IMG/VR virus record: IMGVR_UViG_3300034355_000273
Span: 1 to 29,673 of that record
Direction: 5' to 3' (one strand)
Length of the DNA: 29,673 nucleotides
DNA from: a virus
How positions within the stretch are numbered: the first letter of the stretch is position 1; the number at the start of each line of letters is the position of its first letter. The position numbers were made by a program, and so were the translations under genes. The notes beneath the pieces were generated by a model. That model saw only the letters and a list, made by a program, of their open reading frames with translations. It ran no database searches and was not told the DNA's origin. This document shows positions 1 through 8,907 of the stretch, one piece after another.

Positions 1-3000
1 TCTTTCCACCAAATATCTTGTTTAATGATTTAAAGGAAGCATCAAAACCTTTGGTAACCTTTATAGTATTTTTACGAACATCTCTTAGTTTCTTTAATAG
101 GTCGTCTAGTGGAGAAGCGTCTGGACCCTTTTTATCTCCTGGAGTATTACCTGTAACTACAGCACCAGAATCTGATTTAACAATATCTGTTAACTGTGTG
201 CTTTTAGCATTAGCAAAATCATCAAAAGTTTTTCCTTTGTTTCCATCCATCGCCAGCCAATTTTTATACTGTTCCTGCATTGCAGGGTCGCCTTCCATGC
301 CGAACATAACTCTTAGGTTTTGCATATACACTTTTTGTTGAAAATCATCTAGTCCTAAAAAATGCTCACTATTTTTACGAAGTGCTTCCATCTCTTCTTT
401 GCCAAGAACTGTTGCAGCGATCTTTAAATCAACCTTGCCTTTGAGGGCCTCTATTTCTGCTAAATCTGTTTTTAAGGCTTCACGAGCATCTTCATCTGTG
501 TTGTAATAGTTTAAAGCAACATCGAGATCTATGACCTGTCCTGATTGAGAAATTTTTTGGAATAGTTGAAGATCTTTTGCTGCCATATCTGGATCTTGTA
601 ATGATAGTCGAGCAACAAAATCTGCAGATTGTTTTGGATCTTTGAACATTGCCACAACTCCCATTGCTTCATTTGCAAACTTTCCACCAAACTTTGTTAT
701 AATGGTAGCAACAGCCTCCATAGATGTTGCGTCCTTACCAAACTTATCAAATATTTCAATCATTTGTAATGGGTCTATTTGTCCACTTGCCATTTCCATT
801 TTTAATGTATACTTTATTTCATCTTTTAATTTAGAATCATTTATTCCTGATGTAGCAAGAGGAACGACATCTTCTAAATTGGTTCCTTTATATCTTTTTG
901 TAATTGCTTTGTCTACACCTGTCATAAGTGCTTTTCTAGTTGCTCCTTCGGATTCACTAAAATTTTTCTGAATATCTCCAACCAGCGCTGCATTTTGTTC
1001 AAGTAAGCGCACTCTATCTTTGGAATACTGTAGTGTAAGTTCATCTATTTTATTTTGATCGCCTTTGGCTTTAGCAATTTCCATCTCTTTTATATATTGC
1101 AATTCTACAGAGTCCATCATTTCTTGCTGCTGCTCAAGAGCCATTTTTTGCATAGCAACGCTTGCACCAGAGGCTTCTCCAATTCTTTTATTTCTATCTT
1201 TTTTAGACAAGAAGTACCCAACGCCTGCGCCAAGTGCTGCGCCAATAATAGTTCCTACAACTGGGACTGCACTACCAATAGTTGCTCCCATTGCTGCTGC
1301 GCCAGCAGCGCCTAATCCAGCAGCAACAAAACCTGTTCCAGCACCTGCTGCAGCACCTCCAAGAGTAAAGCCTCCAGTCTTAAGTTTGTCTGTGCCAGTA
1401 AACCCTCCAGCCTTTCTTGCTGCTTCTGTTGACAAGTTCATTTTTTCTCTTGTATCTTGCAGTATCTTTACTCTAACTCCTATTGGATCCTTAAGAATGT
1501 TTTCTCCGTTTGGTCCTAAGAATTCAATCAATTTTGCATTTACACTAATTCCAAAAGAATAGTCTCCAAGTTCTTGAGCAAGATTTCCTACAATGCTTCT
1601 CGCTTGTGCTGGGCTTAATGCTCCTGAAGCAACAGCAGTTGCCATCTGATTAAATACTTGGTCTTGTGCTACTTGCTTACTTCCAGATGATTTTATTGTT
1701 TCTCCAACATTTTTAGCCATAGCCTTTCCGTCTTCGCCTGCCATGAAAGATTCTCCAAATGTTGTTTTCCCTGTTTTTATTTGGAATGGAGAAAAGGCCT
1801 CTTTTCTTTTTCTGTCCATAGTTTCTCCTGCAGAAACTGTGTTTGCAAATTTTGAGAGATTTCTAATTGATTCAGATCCAGAACCCATTGCTTCTGTCAA
1901 TTTCATTGCTGCATCTTGTGCTTTATCAAATTGCATTCTTTGATATATGTATGCAGCAGTAATGGCACCAACACCTACAGCGAGTGCACCCATTCTGCTA
2001 CTTAGCATTGGAAGAATCATTGCAAGCCCCATAAGTGGCATCATTAATTTTTGAAACATTTCTCCAACTGAACCTGGAATCATTGATCCAACCATTGCCA
2101 CACCAGCAACACCCATTGCTGCACCACCCATGCCCATGCCAGTTTTTGGAGTGCCTGCTGCTTTTGCTGCTGCTTTTGCTTCTTTGCTTGCGTTGTACTT
2201 TGCCTTTAGTTTTTGTTGCATTCTTGCTGCTACACCTTGTTTTTTAACATTTTCAGTCATGTTATCTGTTACTACTTTTTGTGTAACTGCAACTTTTGCT
2301 GCTACATTATTTAATGTTTTTCCATTTCCTTCTAGTTTTTTTAGTTGACGCCTTAAAGACTTTTGCTCAGCGTCTATTGGTCCTGAGCCGTATAATGCAG
2401 TTCTAGATGCTGCTGCTTTTGCTTGAGAGTGCTCTTTAGCAATTCTTTGTTTTACCTCTTGAGATGACATAGGTGCTTCTGAAAAACCAGGAATTTTTAT
2501 ACCTCTTGGTCCTTGACGAACTGATGGGGCTATAGATGCTGGAGCAATTCTTGTATCTTTTGGGCTATTAGATTTAAATTTACGATTGTTTGGCTCTGAT
2601 TTTATTTTTTTAGTTTTTTCGTTTTCATCTTCTGAAACTTCGTCAGGCTTTACCAAAATAGAACTATGTTTTTGATGTAAAGTTTTCCAGTCTACTTTTA
2701 AGCCTTCTTTAAGTCTTTCTAGCATCATAACATACTGAGGCCTTAAAGGATCGGTTAAAGGCATTTTTGCTACGTATGGCTCTGCTTTTGCAAGTTGTCT
2801 TTGAATTTCTGATTTCATAGCACGATCATATTCGTCTGGGCTCATATTTAATGCAATGTCTTTTGTTGCATTAGCAAACCAATTTGGTGAATTTTTTGCC
2901 TGTTTTCCTGGAACGCCCTTTAAATTTTCTTCTGCCATTTCAGCAAGAGAAGGCATTTTTTCTGAAAGTGTTCTTACACCTGAAGCCTTATCAAATACCC

Positions 3001-6000
3001 CCGCAGTTCCAACATCTGTTAATACATTTCCTCCTAGGTTTCCTCTTTTAAGGTCTTTGTCTCCACGAAGGTTAGCGGACACCAATTGTCTAAAATATTG
3101 ATCCTGAGTAAAACTTTTTGGAATTGAATCGGCATACTTTGGGTCAAACTTTGACTCTAAAACAATAATCTTTCTTTTTCCTGTTGGGTCTGTTGGATCT
3201 ATCATTGTGCTTATGGTCTGTTTTGGAGTGTCTAGTCCTTGAACACTTCTAGCAAAATCGGTTGCTCTTTTTTCTGCTATAGCATCTAGTTCGCTCATCA
3301 TTGGCTTTACAAATACTTTTTGACCATTTGGTTTTTCATAAAGTCCACCAATTTCTCTTACAGCAAAACTTCTTCCAGAAGTTCCAGATATTTGTCTTCC
3401 AAAGTTTGTAGGTTTCTTTTGACCAGTTTTTGTCTTTGCTGCATCATCTGCTATTGCCTTTAATCTTGACTCTTGAGTCTGTGCTTTTTCCATGTTTTCT
3501 TGAATTAACTCTGGTGCTGTTACTGGCCCTTTAGAAGTCTTTTGACTTATAACAGGCGTTGTTCCTGTTCCAAGTCTGTTCATGTTTACAACAGTTCCGT
3601 CATTTAGAGTGACAGTTGAAGACTTTGTTACAATCTTATCTGTTCTTCCTTCTCCTGTACCAAAGCCTTCTTTAATACTAAAGTCTTTTATAAATCCTTT
3701 ATCTTTTGCATTTTGAAGAATTTTTCTGCTTTCTTCTGGAGTAGTACCAAGTCCTTTGCCCATGTTAAATCTGTAATCTGTTGCATAAAGTTGTTGTGCT
3801 TTTTGTAATCCCTTGTCGTCAGGACCTAACAGTTCTGGCACTCTGTTTCTAAACAGATCGTCCATAATTGAATCATTTATATATGGCTTAGTGCTCATTC
3901 CTATTGCTTCACGGAATGCTCTATCCATTGATGCTGCTTGAGTTGCATTCATTCCAGAAGCCTTCCATTTTTCTGGACCACGGCGTTCCCACTCTTTTAT
4001 AAACTCTTCCTTAGATACTCCACTAGTTGTACTTGGCATTATCTTATTCATCCACTCAGGGAAATCAAACATTAAGCCGTGCTTGGTTGTTGTCATTGCT
4101 GGTAAACCTTGAGACTTAAAGATTTGCTCCATCGCAAGCAGTTTTGCTTTTTGATCTGCACTCATGTATGGGTTTGTTCTTATAATTTCTTGGATGTCTT
4201 TTGGAGTGCTTTTTCCACCTACGTGAGTTTTATTAACTACATTGTTATCTTTTTTAATTTCTTCTGTACCTTTTTTAAATCCTGGTAACTTTTTTCCTGC
4301 AACCATATGGGCAATAAATGGCTTATTTGCTGGATCCTGTGCTGCATCTGCTGGAATAACTGCTTCTCCAGGAGAAGCAAGAATTGGGACAATATCTCCT
4401 GCACCCTTTGGCCCTGGAATATTTGTAATACCATTAGAATATTTTTTGCTTTGAGGCATTCTTCCTTTTCCTACTGGTCCAGTAAACCCTACCTGTGCTG
4501 CGATTGCGTTTCTGTATGCTAAAGCCAAAGCGTTTACTGCTGCTGTTTCTGAAGTAAATGTTTGTCGTAATCTTTGATGAACCTGATCTAAAGATGCTGC
4601 TACCGCAGAAGCCTCCATCTGTTCTTTAGTTAAATAATCTGTTTGTTGCCCTAAAATCTGTGTTGATGATCCCGCTCTATTAAAAGATGACTTCATTGCT
4701 GCAAATAACTTAATTATATTTGCAACACCGTTAGCAAGCAAACCAAATGTCATAAGGGCTACTGGCCCAATTGCACCTAGGGCAACTGTAAGTATTGTAA
4801 TAAATCTTTTACTTCCGTCACCTAAGCCATTAAACTTTTCTAGAACTTTACCAACAAACTCAACAATGGGCGTCAAGGCTTTTAAAAACTGTTCTCCAAC
4901 TGGAGCAAGAGAAACCTTTAGATCTTCAATTGTTTTCTTAAACCTGTAGGTAGTTGAATCTTCTATCCTTGCTAATTCTCGTTCAGACAAAATTGCTAAT
5001 TCTTCTGTAGTTGCTTTTGTAAGTTGTAAAACTCGTGACGCTTGTGTTCCCTGTGCTGTTACGTTTTGAAATAGCGTTGATAATCTTGAGAACTGAAACT
5101 TTCCAAATAATTGCTCAATTGCTCTAGCACGATTAAGAGGATCTAAAGTATCTAGTGCTGCTGCAAAGTCTACTACAGTTCCTTTAACATCTCCAGCATT
5201 TGCTTCTACAATACCCTTGATATTTATGCCAAGTCCTGCAAGCATCTTGGATGCTTTTTCAGATGGATTAATTAAAGATGCAAGACCAGATTTAAGTGCG
5301 TTAGCGCCTTCTGATGCATTAATTCCACCTTCTTTCATAGCAGTCAGGAAGAATGCAAGGTCTTCTACATCTCCACCAAGTTGTTGAACAACTGGTCCAG
5401 CCTTTGGAATAGCAATTGTTAAATCTTCAATAGATACGACAGTCTGGTTTTCTACTGCGTTAAGGAAGTCAATTTTCTTTGCTAAATCTTCTGCAGCGAC
5501 ACCAAACGCATTGGTTACAGAAATAGTTGTCTCAAGGGCCTGCTCTTGCTCAACACCACCAAGAACAGCAAGGCGAGTTGCTTCCATTACTTGAGCCTTT
5601 AGTTCTTCCCCCATCTTACCCATTGCTGCAGCATTGGCAGCCATCTCCATAGTTTTTTCTACAGCAACGCCATACTTGGTATATTCTTTTGCAAGCAACT
5701 GGATATCTTTAACCATTGCATCGGTTTCTTCTTGTGTGGTAAACATTTCACCATAGACACGCTTAAACCTAATAGCCTGCTCTTCAAGTTTCATGAAGGT
5801 CTTAGCAGCGGTAGAGCCAAGCAACATTAATGGAACTGTAAAACCAACCATCAACTGACGACCAGCCCATTGAGTATTTTTACCAAAGTTTAAAAGATTG
5901 GTAGAGCCTTGCTTTAATAATTGATTTAGTAGTTGCTGTCTTTGTGCTGCCATTGCTGTTTGTGTACCCAGATTTTTCATGTCTAGGGTAAGCGGTCTTA

Positions 6001-6430
6001 CTGCAATAGCCTGAAGAGCACCATTGGCTCCTCTGCCCATCTTAATATACTGGGTCTGTATATCTTTTACACGCTCTCGTGCAACCTTGTTTATTGTTTC
6101 AAATTCAGACTTAAATAGTCTACCGAAAGTTTTTGTGGCTGCGCCAGTGTATCTAAAATACTCTCTAGATGTTAACTTGTTTCTTTCTAGAGCATTAGTA
6201 AAATGTTCGGTACTTGTTGCTACCGTTCGCATCGATGCCTGGAATTGTCCAGTTGCATTTATGCTGTTCATCAAGTTTTGTGCTTGATTTGCTGCTACCG
6301 CTGACGCTGCTGCGCCAGACTTCGACATTTGTGTGTGGAAGGCTGATATTTGACGCTGTAGAAGTTTTAAACTTGCTAGAGCATCCGACGTATCAATATT
6401 TACATGAATATTGGATTGAACATCAGCCAT
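1..6430 (-). CDS. Tail tape measure protein (C-terminus beyond left edge)
   Basis: The frame is open from an ATG at 6430 to the left edge, giving more than 2140 residues. It starts MADVQSNIHVN behind an AGAGGTG ribosome site. Residues about 190-400 look like the TP901-type tape measure core, with stretches such as AFGVAAEDLAKK and KEGGINASEGANALKSGLAS. Hydrophobic segments follow near 197-213 and 535-580. A VPILASPGEAVIPADAA motif near 675-700 is of a kind common in these proteins. A kinase-like insertion sits near 1013-1150. Further hydrophobic, Gly/Ala-rich segments lie near 1430-1495 and 1684-1745. Tape measure proteins set tail length, fill the tail tube and assist DNA entry. At the usual ~1.5 Å per residue the tail would exceed about 300 nm if all residues count. 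It lies directly after the chaperone genes, as expected. Confidence 0.95.
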   Translation of the reverse strand, partial: MADVQSNIHVNIDTSDALASLKLLQRQISAFHTQMSKSGAAASAVAANQAQNLMNSINATGQFQASMRTVATSTEHFTNALERNKLTSREYFRYTGAATKTFGRLFKSEFETINKVARERVKDIQTQYIKMGRGANGALQAIAVRPLTLDMKNLGTQTAMAAQRQQLLNQLLKQGSTNLLNFGKNTQWAGRQLMVGFTVPLMLLGSTAAKTFMKLEEQAIRFKRVYGEMFTTQEETDAMVKDIQLLAKEYTKYGVAVEKTMEMAANAAAMGKMGEELKAQVMEATRLAVLGGVEQEQALETTISVTNAFGVAAEDLAKKIDFLNAVENQTVVSIEDLTIAIPKAGPVVQQLGGDVEDLAFFLTAMKEGGINASEGANALKSGLASLINPSEKASKMLAGLGINIKGIVEANAGDVKGTVVDFAAALDTLDPLNRARAIEQLFGKFQFSRLSTLFQNVTAQGTQASRVLQLTKATTEELAILSERELARIEDSTTYRFKKTIEDLKVSLAPVGEQFLKALTPIVEFVGKVLEKFNGLGDGSKRFITILTVALGAIGPVALMTFGLLANGVANIIKLFAAMKSSFNRAGSSTQILGQQTDYLTKEQMEASAVAASLDQVHQRLRQTFTSETAAVNALALAYRNAIAAQVGFTGPVGKGRMPQSKKYSNGITNIPGPKGAGDIVPILASPGEAVIPADAAQDPANKPFIAHMVAGKKLPGFKKGTEEIKKDNNVVNKTHVGGKSTPKDIQEIIRTNPYMSADQKAKLLAMEQIFKSQGLPAMTTTKHGLMFDFPEWMNKIMPSTTSGVSKEEFIKEWERRGPEKWKASGMNATQAASMDRAFREAIGMSTKPYINDSIMDDLFRNRVPELLGPDDKGLQKAQQLYATDYRFNMGKGLGTTPEESRKILQNAKDKGFIKDFSIKEGFGTGEGRTDKIVTKSSTVTLNDGTVVNMNRLGTGTTPVISQKTSKGPVTAPELIQENMEKAQTQESRLKAIADDAAKTKTGQKKPTNFGRQISGTSGRSFAVREIGGLYEKPNGQKVFVKPMMSELDAIAEKRATDFARSVQGLDTPKQTISTMIDPTDPTGKRKIIVLESKFDPKYADSIPKSFTQDQYFRQLVSANLRGDKDLKRGNLGGNVLTDVGTAGVFDKASGVRTLSEKMPSLAEMAEENLKGVPGKQAKNSPNWFANATKDIALNMSPDEYDRAMKSEIQRQLAKAEPYVAKMPLTDPLRPQYVMMLERLKEGLKVDWKTLHQKHSSILVKPDEVSEDENEKTKKIKSEPNNRKFKSNSPKDTRIAPASIAPSVRQGPRGIKIPGFSEAPMSSQEVKQRIAKEHSQAKAAASRTALYGSGPIDAEQKSLRRQLKKLEGNGKTLNNVAAKVAVTQKVVTDNMTENVKKQGVAARMQQKLKAKYNASKEAKAAAKAAGTPKTGMGMGGAAMGVAGVAMVGSMIPGSVGEMFQKLMMPLMGLAMILPMLSSRMGALAVGVGAITAAYIYQRMQFDKAQDAAMKLTEAMGSGSESIRNLSKFANTVSAGETMDRKRKEAFSPFQIKTGKTTFGESFMAGEDGKAMAKNVGETIKSSGSKQVAQDQVFNQMATAVASGALSPAQARSIVGNLAQELGDYSFGISVNAKLIEFLGPNGENILKDPIGVRVKILQDTREKMNLSTEAARKAGGFTGTDKLKTGGFTLGGAAAGAGTGFVAAGLGAAGAAAMGATIGSAVPVVGTIIGAALGAGVGYFLSKKDRNKRIGEASGASVAMQKMALEQQQEMMDSVELQYIKEMEIAKAKGDQNKIDELTLQYSKDRVRLLEQNAALVGDIQKNFSESEGATRKALMTGVDKAITKRYKGTNLEDVVPLATSGINDSKLKDEIKYTLKMEMASGQIDPLQMIEIFDKFGKDATSMEAVATIITKFGGKFANEAMGVVAMFKDPKQSADFVARLSLQDPDMAAKDLQLFQKISQSGQVIDLDVALNYYNTDEDAREALKTDLAEIEALKGKVDLKIAATVLGKEEMEALRKNSEHFLGLDDFQQKVYMQNLRVMFGMEGDPAMQEQYKNWLAMDGNKGKTFDDFANAKSTQLTDIVKSDSGAVVTGNTPGDKKGPDASPLDDLLKKLRDVRKNTIKVTKGFDASFKSLNKIFGGK

Positions 6431-6450
6431 CCATTAACACCTCTTTTTAT

Positions 6451-6774
6451 TTAATTGTTTACAAGATTGCCAAGTAGAGTAGCGTCTGAAAGTCTAATTC
6501 CAGATGCCTCTTCAACGATCTTGTATACTGTAGGAAGATCCATATTTTCTTCTAGGGCTTCCTTGTCTTCTGCCAATTCTGGCTTGTATTGTTGCATTGC
6601 AATTTGTACGCACTCCATAAGCAGATTCATTGACTTCTCATTATCTTCTGCTACCTTTGCGATATCTTCAAACTTCTTCATAAACGGACGAAGTAGTGAG
6701 ATTTTTAGTGGTCTTACCTTGATCTTGGTTCCGTCGATCAGAGTTACTGTTTTTTCTTCTGTGGCAGTTGCCAT
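6451..6774 (-). CDS. Tail assembly chaperone, short (G-like) form
   Basis: A 107-residue protein placed immediately upstream of the tape measure gene (20-base gap), the normal position for tail assembly chaperones, which bind the tape measure protein during tail assembly but are not part of the virion. It is clearly paralogous to the N-terminal half of the neighbouring gene at 6830-7510. Both begin MAT, then share LIDGT, PLKI and a DLPT-YK motif. It lacks the C-terminal T-like domain. The start at 6774 has a strong AAGGAGGAAT ribosome site, and a CCTTATAAGG palindrome overlaps it. It has its own extended -10 promoter upstream. I see no frameshift continuation before the tape measure start. 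Confidence 0.82.
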   Translation of the reverse strand: MATATEEKTVTLIDGTKIKVRPLKISLLRPFMKKFEDIAKVAEDNEKSMNLLMECVQIAMQQYKPELAEDKEALEENMDLPTVYKIVEEASGIRLSDATLLGNLVNN

Positions 6775-6800
6775 CTATTCCTCCTTATAAGGTTTAGTTA

Positions 6801-6809
6801 ATTATACCA
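6801..6809 (-). promoter_or_regulatory. Extended -10 promoter of short chaperone gene
   Basis: On the minus strand the sequence reads TGGTATAAT, a perfect extended -10 box, about 27 bases before the start at 6774. It would give the short chaperone and the tape measure protein a promoter separate from the long chaperone. No convincing -35 is seen. The same TGnTATAMT motif recurs before many other genes here. Confidence 0.6.
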
Positions 6810-6829
6810 TAGCGGAGTCATATTTTTTG

Positions 6830-7510
6830 CTATTCGTAAACCTCATAAGTAAGGCCCATTCCAATTCCAAACCCAGCCTTTTCTGCATTCTTTCCTTGTA
6901 ATGCAAGAATGTCTTTTCCATCTACGGCCTTACCACCACTGAATACTTTGGCCTTCATGTCTTCCCATGCATTTGGATTCCCTGAATTTTTATCAAGATC
7001 CACTCCTTGCATGGCAGCAGCAAACTTTTTATCACTGTAGTCTAACTCTCTTTTGATTTTAATAGTTGCTGTAAGTTCTGGCATTGAAAGAGATTCTTCT
7101 AGTTCTTCATAATCTTTCCATATCCCTATTAGAAAAGCCTCTGACTCAAGTTTTGCAAGATCTAGCGTTTCCCATGAAGAGCCACTGTCTACTGCTTGAG
7201 ATTTAACCGTGTCTTCAGACTTTTGATTTATCTTAATTCCTGCTGCAATGTCAATTACTTTATATATAGTTGGAAGGTCTAAATTATCTTCAACATCTTC
7301 CAAGGTTTTGATGTGTGGGGCATATTGTTTCATTGTTACTAAACAACAAGAAACCAAAACAGATATAGATTCATCGTCTGACTTTGCTTCTTTTATAGTT
7401 TCAAAAATTTCTAAGAACTCTCTAAGATATTTTATTTTAAGAGGTCCAGCCTCGATGACTGTACCGTCTATAAGACTAAACTTTATTTTTTCATAAATGC
7501 TTGTTGCCAT
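6830..7510 (-). CDS. Tail assembly chaperone, long form with G-like and T-like domains in one frame
   Basis: A 226-residue protein starting MATSIYEK. I prefer this start to the upstream ATG at 7555 because the paralogue at 6451-6774 begins at the same point, and because an extended -10 box ends exactly 6 bases before it. Residues 1 to about 115 match the short chaperone. The C-terminal half, with WKDYEELEESLSMPEL and KKFAAAMQGVDLDK, resembles the T domain that phages of Gram-positive bacteria usually add by a ribosomal frameshift. Here both parts are continuous in one frame. It lies between the major tail protein and the tape measure protein. The message is probably leaderless. Confidence 0.82.
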   Translation of the reverse strand: MATSIYEKIKFSLIDGTVIEAGPLKIKYLREFLEIFETIKEAKSDDESISVLVSCCLVTMKQYAPHIKTLEDVEDNLDLPTIYKVIDIAAGIKINQKSEDTVKSQAVDSGSSWETLDLAKLESEAFLIGIWKDYEELEESLSMPELTATIKIKRELDYSDKKFAAAMQGVDLDKNSGNPNAWEDMKAKVFSGGKAVDGKDILALQGKNAEKAGFGIGMGLTYEVYE

Positions 7511-7516
7511 TATATA

Positions 7517-7525
7517 AGTATACCA
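7517..7525 (-). promoter_or_regulatory. Extended -10 promoter, leaderless start
   Basis: On the minus strand TGGTATACT is followed by six bases (TATATA) and then the ATG of the long chaperone at 7510. Transcription normally begins 6-7 bases after the hexamer, so the message would start at the ATG. No Shine-Dalgarno sequence could fit in that message. Confidence 0.65.
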
Positions 7526-7535
7526 AATGGAAATG

Positions 7536-7568
7536 GAAAAGCCCAGCCTTTTCAAATGTGACTGGGCT
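7536..7568 (-). terminator. Intrinsic terminator after major tail protein gene
   Basis: On the minus strand AGCCCAG (7568-7562) pairs with CTGGGCT (7546-7540) in a 7-bp stem with a 15-base loop, followed by TTT. It lies about 18 bases past the stop of the major tail protein gene and just before the promoter of the next gene. The short T-run suggests partial termination, which would let the tube protein be expressed more than the genes downstream. Confidence 0.6.
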
Positions 7569-7585
7569 AATCCTATTAAGTTGTA

Positions 7586-8239
7586 TTATGCTGTTAGAGA
7601 ACGATCTACGATTCTACCGTATGATGCGTCATCGTTTGGAAGAAGACGGAATGATACTTCAAACATTGAAGCCTCATCACGCTTTGCTGATACTGTTACA
7701 TTCTCAATTGAGAGTGCACGGTATGCAACGTAAATTCTTTCCTTTGGTGTTGCAGCGGAACCAGATCCTGGACCTACTGCTACAAGGCCACGCTCTAATG
7801 GAACGTCACCAATATCTCCTGCAGACATCTTGAGTTGTGAAACTCCTGATGCTGATGTAAGATCTGTGTCATCTGCTGCAATTGCTACTAGAAGATTTTC
7901 TAGTGTTGCCTCTGCGAAAGATGTATTTAGATTAACTGTCATACCTTGCTTGAATAAACGAGCAACGTCGAGAAGTTGATCTACTGCTACCTCACCGAAA
8001 TCAGGTTGGAATGCGAGTTCCAAACCGTTTGATGTGTAGCCTACGTTTGTGTATGCGTCATCTGCATCTACAGTATCCTTATAAGATGTTGCGGATGCGG
8101 TGAATGCTGGTAGATCTGTACCTGCTTGGGTATCAGTAATCTTTCCTGCGCTGTCAAGTCCGATTGGACCTGCATCATGCGTAAATAGTGCTGCTGCACC
8201 TACGATGATGTTACTACTTGAACCACGGCTGTATGCCAT
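7586..8239 (-). CDS. Major tail protein (tail tube subunit)
   Basis: A 217-residue protein forming the tail tube. The call rests on its position directly before the chaperones and tape measure gene and on features typical of such proteins: an N-terminus SSNIIVGAAALF, an internal GYTSNGLELAFQPDFGEV segment, and a C-terminus MFEVSFRLLPNDDASYGRI that resembles the conserved end of siphovirus tube proteins. The start at 8239 has a good GAGGTGAG ribosome site. A TATAAT promoter lies upstream and an intrinsic terminator downstream, so it can be made as a single-gene message, fitting the high demand for tube subunits. Confidence 0.87.
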   Translation of the reverse strand: MAYSRGSSSNIIVGAAALFTHDAGPIGLDSAGKITDTQAGTDLPAFTASATSYKDTVDADDAYTNVGYTSNGLELAFQPDFGEVAVDQLLDVARLFKQGMTVNLNTSFAEATLENLLVAIAADDTDLTSASGVSQLKMSAGDIGDVPLERGLVAVGPGSGSAATPKERIYVAYRALSIENVTVSAKRDEASMFEVSFRLLPNDDASYGRIVDRSLTA

Positions 8240-8290
8240 ATTTTCTCACCTCTTTCATTTTATTAAAAAAGGGCTTGTTTCCTCATCCTA

Positions 8291-8299
8291 ATTATACTG
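8291..8299 (-). promoter_or_regulatory. Probable promoter of the major tail protein gene
   Basis: On the minus strand CAGTATAAT precedes the major tail protein gene, with the hexamer about 50 bases before the start codon. It has a perfect TATAAT but lacks the TG extension found in the other promoters here. The leader carries a GAGGTGAG ribosome site. Confidence 0.45.
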
Positions 8300-8304
8300 C
8301 CTTT

Positions 8305-8907
8305 TTATGATGGGTTGTTTAGGTCTGGGTATACAGCATGCCAGTCGTAATCGATGATCATTTTATTCCCCGCATAAGTACGGGCTGTACCAAAGTCTAT
8401 AATGTCCCTGGTTTCTTCCAACTGATATATCTTAAAGTTATGAAAGTAAGGCACATAGAATGTTCCGTGTCCAGGAATGGTCGCAACTGGTCTAAGGGTT
8501 TCAGTTTCTATTTCAACCTCTAGAGTAGACAGAATCCAAGCATTTAAGTCCTCTGCTGATTCATCTCCATTATCAAGAAGGTCCTGGATTCTTTGAGTTA
8601 TTCTGATTAAGTTTGGGACAGCATTTTCTTCTAGTGCATTAAAGTAATAAAGTAGTTGTTCACACTTAATGTGAGGAAATGGTAATCTTCTCATTTTAAA
8701 CATTCTGTCATATATTGCAGCATTGCCATTAAACACAAACACTCCTGGAGTTCCCTCTGTTAGATTGTTAATAGAAAACTCTTGTGCCAATGAAGCCATG
8801 TCTGTTGGTACTGTTGGAAACATTGGGATAGCGCCAAAGTCTGGACCAAGTTTTTGCTGTAAAAATGCGTTGATAAATGATGGTGGATGATCGATGACTA
8901 CTGACAT
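8305..8907 (-). CDS. Putative tail completion/terminator protein
   Basis: A 200-residue protein between the neck-type gene and the major tail protein, the slot normally held by the tail terminator that caps the tube and meets the head connector. The N-terminus includes FINAFLQQKLGPDFGAIPMF. A central IRITQRIQDLLDNGD is likely helical, and a C-terminal YVPYFHNFKIYQLEETRDI segment follows. I do not recognise a diagnostic motif, so the call depends mainly on order and size. Its start overlaps the previous stop by one base (TAATG), so translation is probably coupled. Confidence 0.6.
   Translation of the reverse strand: MSVVIDHPPSFINAFLQQKLGPDFGAIPMFPTVPTDMASLAQEFSINNLTEGTPGVFVFNGNAAIYDRMFKMRRLPFPHIKCEQLLYYFNALEENAVPNLIRITQRIQDLLDNGDESAEDLNAWILSTLEVEIETETLRPVATIPGHGTFYVPYFHNFKIYQLEETRDIIDFGTARTYAGNKMIIDYDWHAVYPDLNNPS

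Noticed and set aside
4237-4434. Minus-strand open frame of 65 codons inside the tape measure gene
   Set aside because: The tape measure frame is open and protein-like across the same stretch, including the conserved VPILASPGEAVI motif.
6813-6836. Hairpin ATAGC/GCTAT after the long chaperone gene as a terminator
   Set aside because: The stem is only 5 bp with a long loop and no T-run follows.
7511-7555. Upstream ATG of the long chaperone (15 extra residues)
   Set aside because: The extension runs through the promoter and part of the terminator, and the paralogous gene starts at the MAT position.
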